Source: Acetobacteraceae bacterium
Lineage (GTDB): Bacteria > Pseudomonadota > Alphaproteobacteria > Acetobacterales > Acetobacteraceae
DNA: 15,709 nt
NCBI GenBank assembly: GCA_014377905.1
Contig: JACMOQ010000551.1
Location: 1-15,709, forward strand
Direction: 5' to 3'
A program made the position numbers and the translations under genes. This document shows positions 6,486-13,630 of the stretch, piece after piece. Every line of letters begins with the position of its first letter. The first letter of the stretch is position 1. The notes under the pieces were generated by a model that was given only the letters and a program-made list of their open reading frames with translations, was not told where the DNA came from and made no database searches.

Positions 6486-8893
6486 AATCCCATGTCCGCG
6501 TCGCCGTGATTGGCGGCGGCGTTGTTGGCGCCAGCGTGCTTTATCACCTGACCAAGCTAGGCTGGCGCGATGTGGTGTTGCTTGAACGGGCGGAACTGAC
6601 TTCGGGCAGCACCTGGCACGCGGCGGGCGGGATGCACACGTTGAATGGCGATCCCAACGTTGCCAAGCTGCAAAAATACACCATCGAACTCTACAAGGAG
6701 ATCGAGGCGATTTCAGGCCAATCCTGCGGGCTGCATATGCCCGGCGGGCTGATGCTGGCCGGCACCAAGGACCGCATGGACTGGCTGAAAATGGCGGTCG
6801 CGCGCGGCGATTACCTCGGCATGGACGCGCATTTGATCAGCGTGGACGAAGCGGCGCGGCTGCTCCCGCTTATTGACAAGTCGCAATTCGTGGGCGCGAT
6901 GTGGGACCCGCTGGATGGCTATGTCGATCCATCGGGCGTCACCAACGCCTATGCCAAAGCGGCGGTGATGCAGGGCGCCGAGATTTACCGGCACACGCGG
7001 GTAGAGGATTTGCAACAAAATCCGGACGGGACATGGAATGTTGTTACCGCGTCAGGGGTGATCGTTGCCGAACACGTGGTCAACGCCGGCGGGCTTTGGG
7101 CGCGTGAAGTTGGGCGGATGGTTGGCCTGGAACTGCCGATCCTGGCGATGGAGCATCAATACATCATCACCGACGACCTGCCGGAATTAGCCGGGATGCC
7201 GGAACTGCCTCACACCATTGATTTCGAGGGCGAGATTTATTTACGCCAGGAACGCCAGGGCGTGCTGCTCGGAACATATGAGCATAACGGAACCCCGTGG
7301 TCGGCCAAGACCACGCCGTGGGATTTTCCTGCCGAGTTGCTGCCGCCCAATCTTGATCGTATCGCGGGCAATCTTGAAGTTGGCTTCAAGCATTTTCCGG
7401 CGTTGGAAAATGTCGGCATCAAGCGGGTGATCAACGGGCCGTTTAGCTTCTCCCCCGATGGCAATCCGCTGGTTGGCCCGGTGCGTGGGTTGCGCAATTT
7501 CTGGGTCGCCTGTGGGGTGATGGCAGGTTTCAGCCAGGGCGGCGGGGTCGGGTTGGCGCTGGCGGGCTGGATGATCAACGGCGATCCGGGCTTTGATATC
7601 TGGGCGATGGATGTGGCGCGCTATGGCGACTGGGCGACGCGGGGCTATACGGCGGCGAAAGTGGTGGAAAATTACGGGCGGCGCTTCCGGGTAAGTTTTC
7701 CGAACGAGGAATTGCCGGCTGGGCGGCCGCTGCGGACCTCGCCGATCCATGCCCGGCAACAAGCCGCCGGCGCGGTGTTTGGAAGCGCCTGGGGGCTGGA
7801 ATATCCGCTGTGGTATGCGCCGAAGGGCACGGATGCGGTCGAACATGTTTCGTTTCACCGCACCAACGCGCATTGGCCAATAGGCGCGGAGTGTGCTGCG
7901 GTGCGCAATGCGGTCGGGCTGATCGAGACCTCGGGCTACGCGAAATATGCGTTTTTTGGTCCGCAGGCGGAAGATTTTCTGTCGCGGATGCTGACCAACC
8001 GGATGCCAGCAGTGGGGCGGATCGTGCTGGCGCCGATGCTGAACCAGAACGGTAAGTTGATCGGCGATTTCACTGTCGCGCGGGTGTCGGATGATCATTT
8101 CCATGTGTTCGGCACTGGCGGGGCGGAAGATTACCATATGCGCTGGTGGCAGGCGCATTTGCCGGATCGCGGGGTTTCGCTGCGGTCGTTACGGTCCGGC
8201 CTGGTTGGCTTGTCGATTGCCGGGCCGCAATCACGGGCGTTGCTGGCGCGGGTGAGTGGGGAGGATGTGTCAAACGCCGCCTTCCCGTTCATGCACTACC
8301 GGCGGATGGATTTGGGGATGATCCCGGCACAGGTTGGGCGGCTGAGCTTTACCGGCGATCTCGGTTACGAGATCTGGGTGACGCCGGATTATCACGCGGC
8401 ATTATATGATTTGTTGCTGGCCGAGGGCGCCGATCTGGGGATCGCCCATGTCGGTATTCGGGCGATGAATTCCTTGCGATTAGAAAAGGACTGGGGCACC
8501 TGGGCGCGGGAATACCGGCCGATTTACGGGCCGTATGAGGCTGGTTTGGGGCGGTTCATGGCAGCAAAAAAGCTCGATTTCATTGGGCGCGATGCGGCGT
8601 TGCACGAACGCGATACGGGGCCGAAACTGAAGCTGGTGAAATTGGTGGTGGATGCGGCGGACGCCGACGCGCTGGGCGATGAGCCGGTTCGGCTGGATGG
8701 CAAAGCGGTGGGCTGGGTGACCTCGGGCGGGTTTGCCCATCATGTGGGGAAATCGGTGGCACTGGCCTATGTGCCGGCTGGGTCTGCCAGCGCCGGGGCG
8801 CGGTTCACGGTGGATATTCTCGGGGAGGCCCGCAGGGCAAATTTGGTTGCCGCACCGTTGTTTGATCCGGATGGGGTAAAGATGCGGGGGTAG
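6482..8893 (+). CDS. FAD-dependent dimethylglycine/sarcosine dehydrogenase family protein with GcvT domain
   Basis: 803 aa, four-domain architecture of DMGDH and SARDH. An N-terminal DAO-type FAD domain has VIGGGVVGASVLYHL (9-23) and GSTWHAAGGMHTLNG, in which His46 corresponds to the histidine that binds FAD covalently in mammalian DMGDH. A linker (FAO_M-like) domain spans about 373-430. A GcvT-type folate domain spans about 430-690, with LSFTGDLGYEIWV and RLEKDWGTWAREYRPIYGP. A GcvT C-terminal barrel follows from about 710, with GWVTSGGFAHHVGKSVALAY. These enzymes oxidatively demethylate N-methylated glycines and pass the C1 unit to tetrahydrofolate. The ribosome binding site AAGGAG (6466-6471) precedes an ATG that overlaps the soxG stop, so it is coupled to soxBDAG. 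Dimethylglycine is the more likely substrate because sarcosine is already served by SoxBDAG; sequence alone cannot separate the two. Confidence 0.86.
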   Translation: MKSHVRVAVIGGGVVGASVLYHLTKLGWRDVVLLERAELTSGSTWHAAGGMHTLNGDPNVAKLQKYTIELYKEIEAISGQSCGLHMPGGLMLAGTKDRMDWLKMAVARGDYLGMDAHLISVDEAARLLPLIDKSQFVGAMWDPLDGYVDPSGVTNAYAKAAVMQGAEIYRHTRVEDLQQNPDGTWNVVTASGVIVAEHVVNAGGLWAREVGRMVGLELPILAMEHQYIITDDLPELAGMPELPHTIDFEGEIYLRQERQGVLLGTYEHNGTPWSAKTTPWDFPAELLPPNLDRIAGNLEVGFKHFPALENVGIKRVINGPFSFSPDGNPLVGPVRGLRNFWVACGVMAGFSQGGGVGLALAGWMINGDPGFDIWAMDVARYGDWATRGYTAAKVVENYGRRFRVSFPNEELPAGRPLRTSPIHARQQAAGAVFGSAWGLEYPLWYAPKGTDAVEHVSFHRTNAHWPIGAECAAVRNAVGLIETSGYAKYAFFGPQAEDFLSRMLTNRMPAVGRIVLAPMLNQNGKLIGDFTVARVSDDHFHVFGTGGAEDYHMRWWQAHLPDRGVSLRSLRSGLVGLSIAGPQSRALLARVSGEDVSNAAFPFMHYRRMDLGMIPAQVGRLSFTGDLGYEIWVTPDYHAALYDLLLAEGADLGIAHVGIRAMNSLRLEKDWGTWAREYRPIYGPYEAGLGRFMAAKKLDFIGRDAALHERDTGPKLKLVKLVVDAADADALGDEPVRLDGKAVGWVTSGGFAHHVGKSVALAYVPAGSASAGARFTVDILGEARRANLVAAPLFDPDGVKMRG

Positions 8894-8916
8894 CGACTTT
8901 GTGCTAACGTGTAACG

Positions 8917-9227
8917 ATGCACGTTATGATTGACCAACATCGCGTTGAGATTGTCGAACTCTGTCGCCGTTACACGGTGCGGCGACTGGAGGTTTTTGGC
9001 TCCGCAGCGCGCGGCCGTGACTTTGATCCAGCCTCCAGCGATGCCGACTTCTTGGTTGAGTTCCTGCCAACCTTTCGCCGATTGCTCAATTCTACGACCT
9101 CGCCGATGCGCTGGAGCGCTTGCTCGCGCGTCCAGTTGATCTGGTTGAGCGGCGTGCGATCGAGGCCAGTCGAAATTATCTCAGCCGACGCGAGATACTG
9201 GCCGGCGCCCAGCCAATTTATGGCTGA
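8917..9227 (+). pseudogene. MNT-type nucleotidyltransferase antitoxin (MntA-like), frameshifted
   Basis: The frame starting at ATG 8917 gives a minimal nucleotidyltransferase N-terminus: FGSAARG (27-33) and SSDADFLVEF (40-49), with the two metal-binding Asp residues at 42 and 44. After FLPTFRR, near base 9080, homology moves to another frame, where it continues IAQFYDLADALERLLARPVD and then LVERRAIEASRNYLSRREIL to a TGA at 9225-9227. Losing one base around 9080 explains this; restoring it gives a protein of about 103 aa, the normal size. The third Asp (RPVD) lies beyond the shift. In characterised pairs MntA poly-AMPylates and silences the HEPN toxin. The gene sits 23 bases after the dehydrogenase gene and its end overlaps the HEPN start (ATGGCTGA). 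A sequencing error is possible but less likely, given a second lesion in the partner. Confidence 0.82.
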
Positions 9228-9568
9228 CCGCCGCGAGATCACCGATACCGCTTTGTTATTGGATATGCTTCTGACCGCCCACGACGCGATCGGCTCTGTC
9301 AGCGGGCTTAGCGAAGCCGCATTCCTCAACAGCCGCCTACATCAAAATCCGGTCATCCGCCCGCTAGAGGTCATCGGAGGCAGCAGGCAAAGTGTCGGTG
9401 GCGTTCCAACAATCCGATCCGAGTATTCCGTGCCGCGAGCTCACTGGCATGCGCCATCGGCTGATTCATGGTTACGCGGATGTTGGGGTTGAACTCGTCT
9501 GGATTGTGGTTCGCGATCGGCTTGTTCCGTTGATCGCAATGCTCGCCCCCCTTATGCCGCCCGAGTGA
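9220..9568 (+). pseudogene. HEPN (HepT/DUF86-like) toxin RNase, frameshifted
   Basis: Starting at ATG 9220, the frame encodes the HEPN N-terminal helices, ending LHQNPVIRPLEVIG. At about 9376 the conserved continuation (EAAGKVSVAFQQSDPSI) is found only in the next frame, as if two bases of an ancestral GGNGAG were lost. In that frame the sequence runs on through MRHRLIHGYADVG and ELVWIVVRDRLVPLIAMLAP to TGA 9566-9568. The RNase motif R-x4-H-x-Y is visible as RHRLIHGY (Arg codon 9452, His 9467, Tyr 9473); in the studied HEPN-MNT system that Tyr is the AMPylation site. Restored length is about 116 aa, normal for the family. In the actual unshifted frame translation stops at 9492 before the catalytic motif, so the toxin should be inactive. 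Confidence 0.82.
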
Positions 9569-9575
9569 TCCGCGT

Positions 9576-10715
9576 TCAAACAATATTCCGTTCAACCAAC
9601 GGCTTATTATCGATCACCCGCCCGAACCCCAGGACCGACATATCCAGCGTCGTGAACGCGCCATCCAGTATCAATTCCGCAAGACCACGCCCGGTCGCTG
9701 GCGAATGCTGGATGCCGTGGCCGGAGAAGCCGTTGGCGAAGATCAGATTGGCACAGGCTGGATGCGCGCCGATAATGCCATTCTGGTCAAACGTATTGTA
9801 CTCGTAATACCCGGCCCAGGATGATTGCAGGCGCAATGCCTCAAACGCCGGCACACGGTTGGCGAGTGCCGGCCAGACCTGGTCGTGAAACATTGCTTCC
9901 TCGACTTCCAAGGGCGGTTCATCGGGGTCGGCCTCGTACGCGCTGGGGGATCGGCCGGACAGGAAGAATGCGCCTTCGGGTCGGAAGAAAATGCCGGACG
10001 GGTCAATCACCAGCGGGCAATCTTGCAGCGCGGCGCGGCAGCCGACGACGTAGATCATGCGTTTGCGGGCGCGGACCGGCAGATCGATTCCGGCCCAGGC
10101 GGCGATGCGCGCCGCCCACGGGCCGCCGGCGTTGACGACGATGTCGGACGGGACTTCACTCCCGTCGGCGAGCTTTACCGCGGTGATCCGCGCGCCCTTT
10201 TGGACAAAGCCGGTTGCGTCCTGGGCAACATAAGTCACCCCGAGTGCACGGGCGCGACGGCGGAGTTCGGCGAGCAGGCCGGGCCCGTCAAACCAGCCCT
10301 CACCGCTTTGCCCAACGGCACCGAGGGCGATGTCGTCGGTGTTCATCCATGGGAAGCGGGCGCGCAATGCCCCAAGGTCTAGCAGAGAAATATCGGCGCC
10401 ATTGTCGCGTTGGATCGCCTGGTTTTCGCGCAGGATGTCGGCGCCAGCATCCGTCGCCAGGAACAGATAGGCGCGTTGCTTCAGGCCGGCCTCTGGCATC
10501 TCGCGCAGGAAGTCCCAGCCATATTGCGACATCGCAATGCAGACCGGGGTGGAGAATTGCTGGCGGATGGAGCTTGCCGACAGGGATGAGGAGGCGATCC
10601 GGTAGGTTGGGTCCCGCTCAATGACGGTGATCTGGCCCTTGAAGTCCGGGCGTTTGGCGAGGTGGTAGGCGGTAGAACTGCCGACTGCGCCGCCGCCGAT
10701 GATAGTGATGTTCAT
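9576..10715 (-). CDS. FAD-dependent oxidoreductase, DAO family, FOXRED1-like
   Basis: 379 aa. A DAO-fold flavoprotein with ITIIGGGAVGSSTAYHLA (3-20) for FAD binding, SSSLSASSIRQQFS (42-55), GGPWAARIAAWAGIDLPV in the middle, and FANGFSGHGIQHSPATGRG near the C-terminus (about 327-344). The last two motifs are typical of the FOXRED1-like branch, related to sarcosine oxidase, glycine oxidase and D-amino-acid dehydrogenases. No histidine or cysteine for covalent flavin is evident. The likely reaction is oxidation of a secondary or primary amine or amino acid to the imine; the substrate cannot be named. The start at ATG 10713-10715 is preceded by GAAGG about 13 bases upstream. It lies downstream of the acyl-CoA dehydrogenase gene on the same strand, probably in one transcript, and converges with the HEPN remnant. 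Confidence 0.85.
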   Translation of the reverse strand: MNITIIGGGAVGSSTAYHLAKRPDFKGQITVIERDPTYRIASSSLSASSIRQQFSTPVCIAMSQYGWDFLREMPEAGLKQRAYLFLATDAGADILRENQAIQRDNGADISLLDLGALRARFPWMNTDDIALGAVGQSGEGWFDGPGLLAELRRRARALGVTYVAQDATGFVQKGARITAVKLADGSEVPSDIVVNAGGPWAARIAAWAGIDLPVRARKRMIYVVGCRAALQDCPLVIDPSGIFFRPEGAFFLSGRSPSAYEADPDEPPLEVEEAMFHDQVWPALANRVPAFEALRLQSSWAGYYEYNTFDQNGIIGAHPACANLIFANGFSGHGIQHSPATGRGLAELILDGAFTTLDMSVLGFGRVIDNKPLVERNIV

Positions 10716-10739
10716 AGTGCGTGAGCACCTTCACCCCGG

Positions 10740-10760
10740 CGCTCTCCCGGGGGGAGAGCG
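10740..10760. repeat. Short perfect palindrome (hairpin) between acyl-CoA dehydrogenase and FOXRED1-like genes
   Basis: Bases 10740-10748 (CGCTCTCCC) pair with 10752-10760 (GGGAGAGCG), giving a 9-bp stem and a 3-base loop in the 64-base spacer. No run of T follows on either strand, so it is not an obvious intrinsic terminator. It could be an mRNA processing or stability element in the two-gene transcript, or one copy of a scattered REP-like palindrome. Confidence 0.5.
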
Positions 10761-10779
10761 GGAAGAAATTTGTTCATCT

Positions 10780-11946
10780 TCAATAGCTTCTTGGCAGGCC
10801 GAGCACGCGCTCGGCAATGTAGCACAGCACCAGTTCGCGGCTGATCGGGGCGATACGGGGGATCAGGCTTTCGCGCATGTAACGTTCGACGTGGTATTCC
10901 TTGGCATATCCCATGCCGCCATGGGTCATCACCGCTTGGGTGCAGGCCTTGAAGCCGGCTTCGGCGGCGAGATATTTGGCGGCATTGGCCAATGCGCCAG
11001 ACTCGCGCCCGGTGTCGTACGCCCAAGCGGCGTGCATCGTCATCAGGCGGGCGGCTTCGAGTTCCATCCAATTTTCCGCCAGCGGATGTTGGATTGCCTG
11101 GTTCTGGCCGATCGGGCGGCCGAAGACCACCCGCTCGGTCGCATAGGCGCGGGCGCGGTCGAGCGCGCAGAGGCCCAAACCCACGGCCTCGGCGGCGATC
11201 AGGATGCGTTCGGGATTCATCCCGTGCAGGATGTTGCGGAAGCCCGCGCCTTCTTCGCCGATGCGGTCCTCGATCGGGATTTCGAGGCCGTCGAAGAAGA
11301 CTTGGTTCGAATCGACCGCCTTGCGGCCCATTTTGTCGATCTGACGGACTTCAACCTTGGTGCGATCAAGCGTGGTGTAAAACAGGCTCAGCCCTTCGGT
11401 CTTTTTCTTCACCTGATCGACCGCTGTGGTGCGGGCCAGCAGCAGGATTTTGTCGGCGACCTGGGCGGTTGAGGTCCAGATTTTCTGGCCGTGGACAATG
11501 TAGCGGTCGCCCTTTCGTTCGGCGCGGGTTTTGATCGCGGTGGTGTCCAATCCGGCATCGGGTTCGGTAACGCCGAAGCAGGATTTTTCCACACCGGCGA
11601 TCAGCGGCGGCAGCATACGGCGCTTTTGTTCGTCGGTGCCGAACACCACCACCGGGTTGAGGCCGAAGATGTTCATGTGGATGGCCGAGGCACCCGACAA
11701 CCCGGCACCCGATTGGGCGATGGCCTGCATCATGATCGCGGCCTCGGTGATACCAAGCCCGGCGCCGCCATACTCGACCGGCATGCAGATGCCGAGCCAA
11801 CCGCCATCGGCGAGCGCCTTGTGCAATTCATCCGGGAAGCGGCCATCCTGGTCACGGGCGCGCCAGAACGCGTCATCGAAGCCGGCGGCTATGCGGGTGA
11901 CCGCGTCGCGGACGGCGATCTGGTCATCGGTCAGGGCAAAATCCAT
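10780..11946 (-). CDS. Acyl-CoA dehydrogenase family protein
   Basis: 388 aa, the usual size of an FAD-linked acyl-CoA dehydrogenase, which introduces a double bond at C2-C3 of an acyl-CoA and passes electrons to ETF. Visible motifs: FGVTEPDAGLDTTAI (124-138), matching family signature 1; YIVHGQKIWTST (149-160); FGRPIGQNQAIQHPLAE (275-291); and THGGMGYAKEYHVERYMRE (341-359), matching signature 2. At the position of the medium-chain enzyme's catalytic Glu this protein has IAPIS and no Glu. Glu246 in NPERILIAAE aligns with the catalytic Glu of isovaleryl-CoA and long-chain dehydrogenases and is the probable base. The start at 11944-11946 begins MDFALTDDQ and has an AGGAGG at 11959-11964, so the 29-residue upstream extension, which runs into the divergent gene, is rejected. 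Substrate unknown; branched-chain acyl-CoA is one option. Confidence 0.9.
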   Translation of the reverse strand: MDFALTDDQIAVRDAVTRIAAGFDDAFWRARDQDGRFPDELHKALADGGWLGICMPVEYGGAGLGITEAAIMMQAIAQSGAGLSGASAIHMNIFGLNPVVVFGTDEQKRRMLPPLIAGVEKSCFGVTEPDAGLDTTAIKTRAERKGDRYIVHGQKIWTSTAQVADKILLLARTTAVDQVKKKTEGLSLFYTTLDRTKVEVRQIDKMGRKAVDSNQVFFDGLEIPIEDRIGEEGAGFRNILHGMNPERILIAAEAVGLGLCALDRARAYATERVVFGRPIGQNQAIQHPLAENWMELEAARLMTMHAAWAYDTGRESGALANAAKYLAAEAGFKACTQAVMTHGGMGYAKEYHVERYMRESLIPRIAPISRELVLCYIAERVLGLPRSY

Positions 11947-12024
11947 GCGGTACTCTCGCCTCCTGGGCAAAGCTGGGCCATCTTGCCGTGCCGCCGCTGG
12001 GTGGGCAAATCGAACGGAGCCGCG
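11947..12024. promoter_or_regulatory. Divergent promoter region with repeated TGGGCAAA
   Basis: These 78 bases separate the divergent acyl-CoA dehydrogenase and cyclodeaminase genes and must carry both promoters. TGGGCAAA occurs twice on the plus strand (11964-11971 and 12002-12009), 38 bases apart, with an opposite copy TTGCC (11983-11987) between them. This is a plausible operator layout for a shared regulator. Ribosome binding sites are clear on both sides: AGGAGG (minus strand, 11959-11964) and GGAG (plus strand, 12016-12019). No good -35/-10 hexamers could be assigned. Confidence 0.45.
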
Positions 12025-12945
12025 ATGCACCACCCCGCCATTATCGACCAGGCCGAAACCGCACGGCGCCTTCCCTTCCCCGCGCTGATCGCGGCATTAC
12101 GGGCCGGTTTTATCGCGGGTGCGGATGCCCCGTTGCGCCATCGCCATGATCTTGCCGAAGCCGGCGGCACCTTGCTGCTGATGCCGGCTTGGCGCGGGGC
12201 GGCGACGATGGGGGTGAAAATCGTCACGGTGTTTCCCGAAAACGGCAAGCGCGGGCTGGATGCGGTGTCATCGACGTATCTGCTGTGCGACGGGCAGACC
12301 GGGCAGCATCTGGCGATCATTGACGGCAACGAGTTGACCGCGCGGCGGACGGCGGCGGCATCGGCGTTGGCGGGGGATTATCTAACGCGCCGCGATGCGC
12401 GGCATTTGCTGGTGGTCGGATCGGGGCATGTCGCGTCCATGCTGCCAGCCGCGTGGGCGGCGGTGCGGCCGATTGACGCTGTCACGGTCTGGAATATCCG
12501 GCCCGAGGGCGCCGAACGACTGGCCGCATCGCTGCGCGGGCAAGGCTTTAACGCAATGGCTGCAACCGATCTGCAAGCCTGCGTCGCATCGGCGGATATT
12601 GTGTCCTGTGCGACGCTTGCCTCCCGTCCCTTGATCGCGGGCCGGTGGTTGCGGCCTGGCATGCACCTTGACCTGATCGGTGCGTATCGGCCCGACATGC
12701 GCGAGGCCGATTCCGAGGCCATGCGGCGTGCGCGGGTTTTCATTGACACCGACGCCGCCTTGGCCGAAGCCGGTGATCTGACCCAGGCCGGCCCGCTCGA
12801 GATCCAGGGGTCGTTGACGACCCTGTGCCGGGGTGAACATCCGGGGCGCCAAAACGATGGCGAAATCACGGTGTTCAAATCGGTCGGCAGCGCGATCGAG
12901 GATCTTGCCGCGGCGGGCGTTGTTTATCAGCCGCTGGGATGTTGA
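12025..12945 (+). CDS. Ornithine cyclodeaminase/mu-crystallin family protein
   Basis: 306 aa, near normal length. The family includes ornithine and lysine cyclodeaminases, pyrroline-2-carboxylate and other ketimine reductases, and alanine dehydrogenase, all NAD(P)-dependent. Visible features: MGVKIVTVFPENGKRGLDAV (62-81) with Lys65; LAIIDGNELTARRTAAASAL (96-115), the substrate-binding signature; the nucleotide-binding loop LLVVGSGHVA (128-137), with HVA where QA is more usual; and HLDLIGAYRPDMREAD (214-229), where Asp224 aligns with the catalytic Asp of ornithine cyclodeaminase. ATG 12025 is chosen because GGAG lies at 12016-12019 and the homology begins there; the open frame reaching up to 11491 overlaps the divergent gene antisense. 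Pairing with an amine oxidase and an acyl-CoA dehydrogenase suggests imine or ketimine reduction, but the true substrate is unknown. Confidence 0.87.
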   Translation: MHHPAIIDQAETARRLPFPALIAALRAGFIAGADAPLRHRHDLAEAGGTLLLMPAWRGAATMGVKIVTVFPENGKRGLDAVSSTYLLCDGQTGQHLAIIDGNELTARRTAAASALAGDYLTRRDARHLLVVGSGHVASMLPAAWAAVRPIDAVTVWNIRPEGAERLAASLRGQGFNAMAATDLQACVASADIVSCATLASRPLIAGRWLRPGMHLDLIGAYRPDMREADSEAMRRARVFIDTDAALAEAGDLTQAGPLEIQGSLTTLCRGEHPGRQNDGEITVFKSVGSAIEDLAAAGVVYQPLGC

Positions 12946-12970
12946 CGGCGCTGAGTATCGGGCGCGGCAG

Positions 12971-13624
12971 TCAGTTTTCGGTCGCCTGGAGATGCGCGAT
13001 CCGCAGAACCTGCGTCATTGCCTGATCGGCAAATAAAATGCCGAACGGCGAGGTCGGCAGCCCAGCCGCGCGCAGCGCCTCCAGCGTCCAGGTATTGCAG
13101 GTATAGGTCGCATCGTAGGACCCATTCGACGCATAGACCCGCATGTTCCATTCCGGGGCGACACGCAGCAAATCAACCCCGGCATAGGCGCCCGAGGTAA
13201 AATCCCGCCAGAGGAATTCCTGCAAACGATCAAGGCCAAGACGGCTGATGTGCAACTGCGTGGCGCGAAGTTTGCTGTCACCATCGGCCATGGTTGCGCC
13301 ATGGCCGATAACCATCACAATGCCCGGACCTGGCAGCAGCGCAATCAGCTTGTCGAACGCGTCGGTCTTGGTCTGAAGCTCGTAACGCCGATTGCCAAAG
13401 CTGAAACTGATCCAGGGATTGGCTGGAAACACCCCGCGAAACTGGGCCAGCGGTTCGTCGAGGCTGGGCGCCTTGAGGGCAATTTCGGTGTGCCAGCCAT
13501 CATCGAGCACCAGAATGGTTTCGGTCAGCGGCGCCGGCGATAATTGCGCGACGTCATCAAATACCCTGGTAGTGGCGCAGCCGGCGAGCTGGGCCACCAC
13601 CAGGATCAGATATGCCCAGCGCAT
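12971..13624 (-). CDS. DUF2459-like lipoprotein
   Basis: 217 aa. The N-terminus is a lipoprotein signal peptide: a hydrophobic stretch after MRWAY ending in the lipobox LAGC, with Cys16 as the lipidated residue and Ala at +2, which favours the outer membrane. The body resembles DUF2459: VLDDGWHTEIAL with His45 near the start, WISFSFGNRRYE, and TCNTWTLEALRAAGLP with Cys176 near the end. A conserved His and Cys in such proteins could form a papain-like or NlpC-like pair; this is only an inference and no activity is known to me. ATG 13622-13624 is used; a GTG directly before it would add one residue. The gene starts six bases after the serA stop on the same strand and probably shares its transcript. 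It converges with the cyclodeaminase gene. Confidence 0.75.
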   Translation of the reverse strand: MRWAYLILVVAQLAGCATTRVFDDVAQLSPAPLTETILVLDDGWHTEIALKAPSLDEPLAQFRGVFPANPWISFSFGNRRYELQTKTDAFDKLIALLPGPGIVMVIGHGATMADGDSKLRATQLHISRLGLDRLQEFLWRDFTSGAYAGVDLLRVAPEWNMRVYASNGSYDATYTCNTWTLEALRAAGLPTSPFGILFADQAMTQVLRIAHLQATEN

Positions 13625-13630
13625 CACTGG

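Noticed and set aside
7241..8158. 305-codon minus-strand open frame inside the dehydrogenase gene
   Set aside because: Composition typical of an antisense frame; the plus-strand protein is intact and conserved.
10740..10760. Intrinsic terminator
   Set aside because: The stem is strong but no T-tract follows on either strand.
11491..12024. Longer N-terminus for the cyclodeaminase gene
   Set aside because: It would run antisense through the acyl-CoA dehydrogenase; a GGAG ribosome site and the family N-terminus support ATG 12025.
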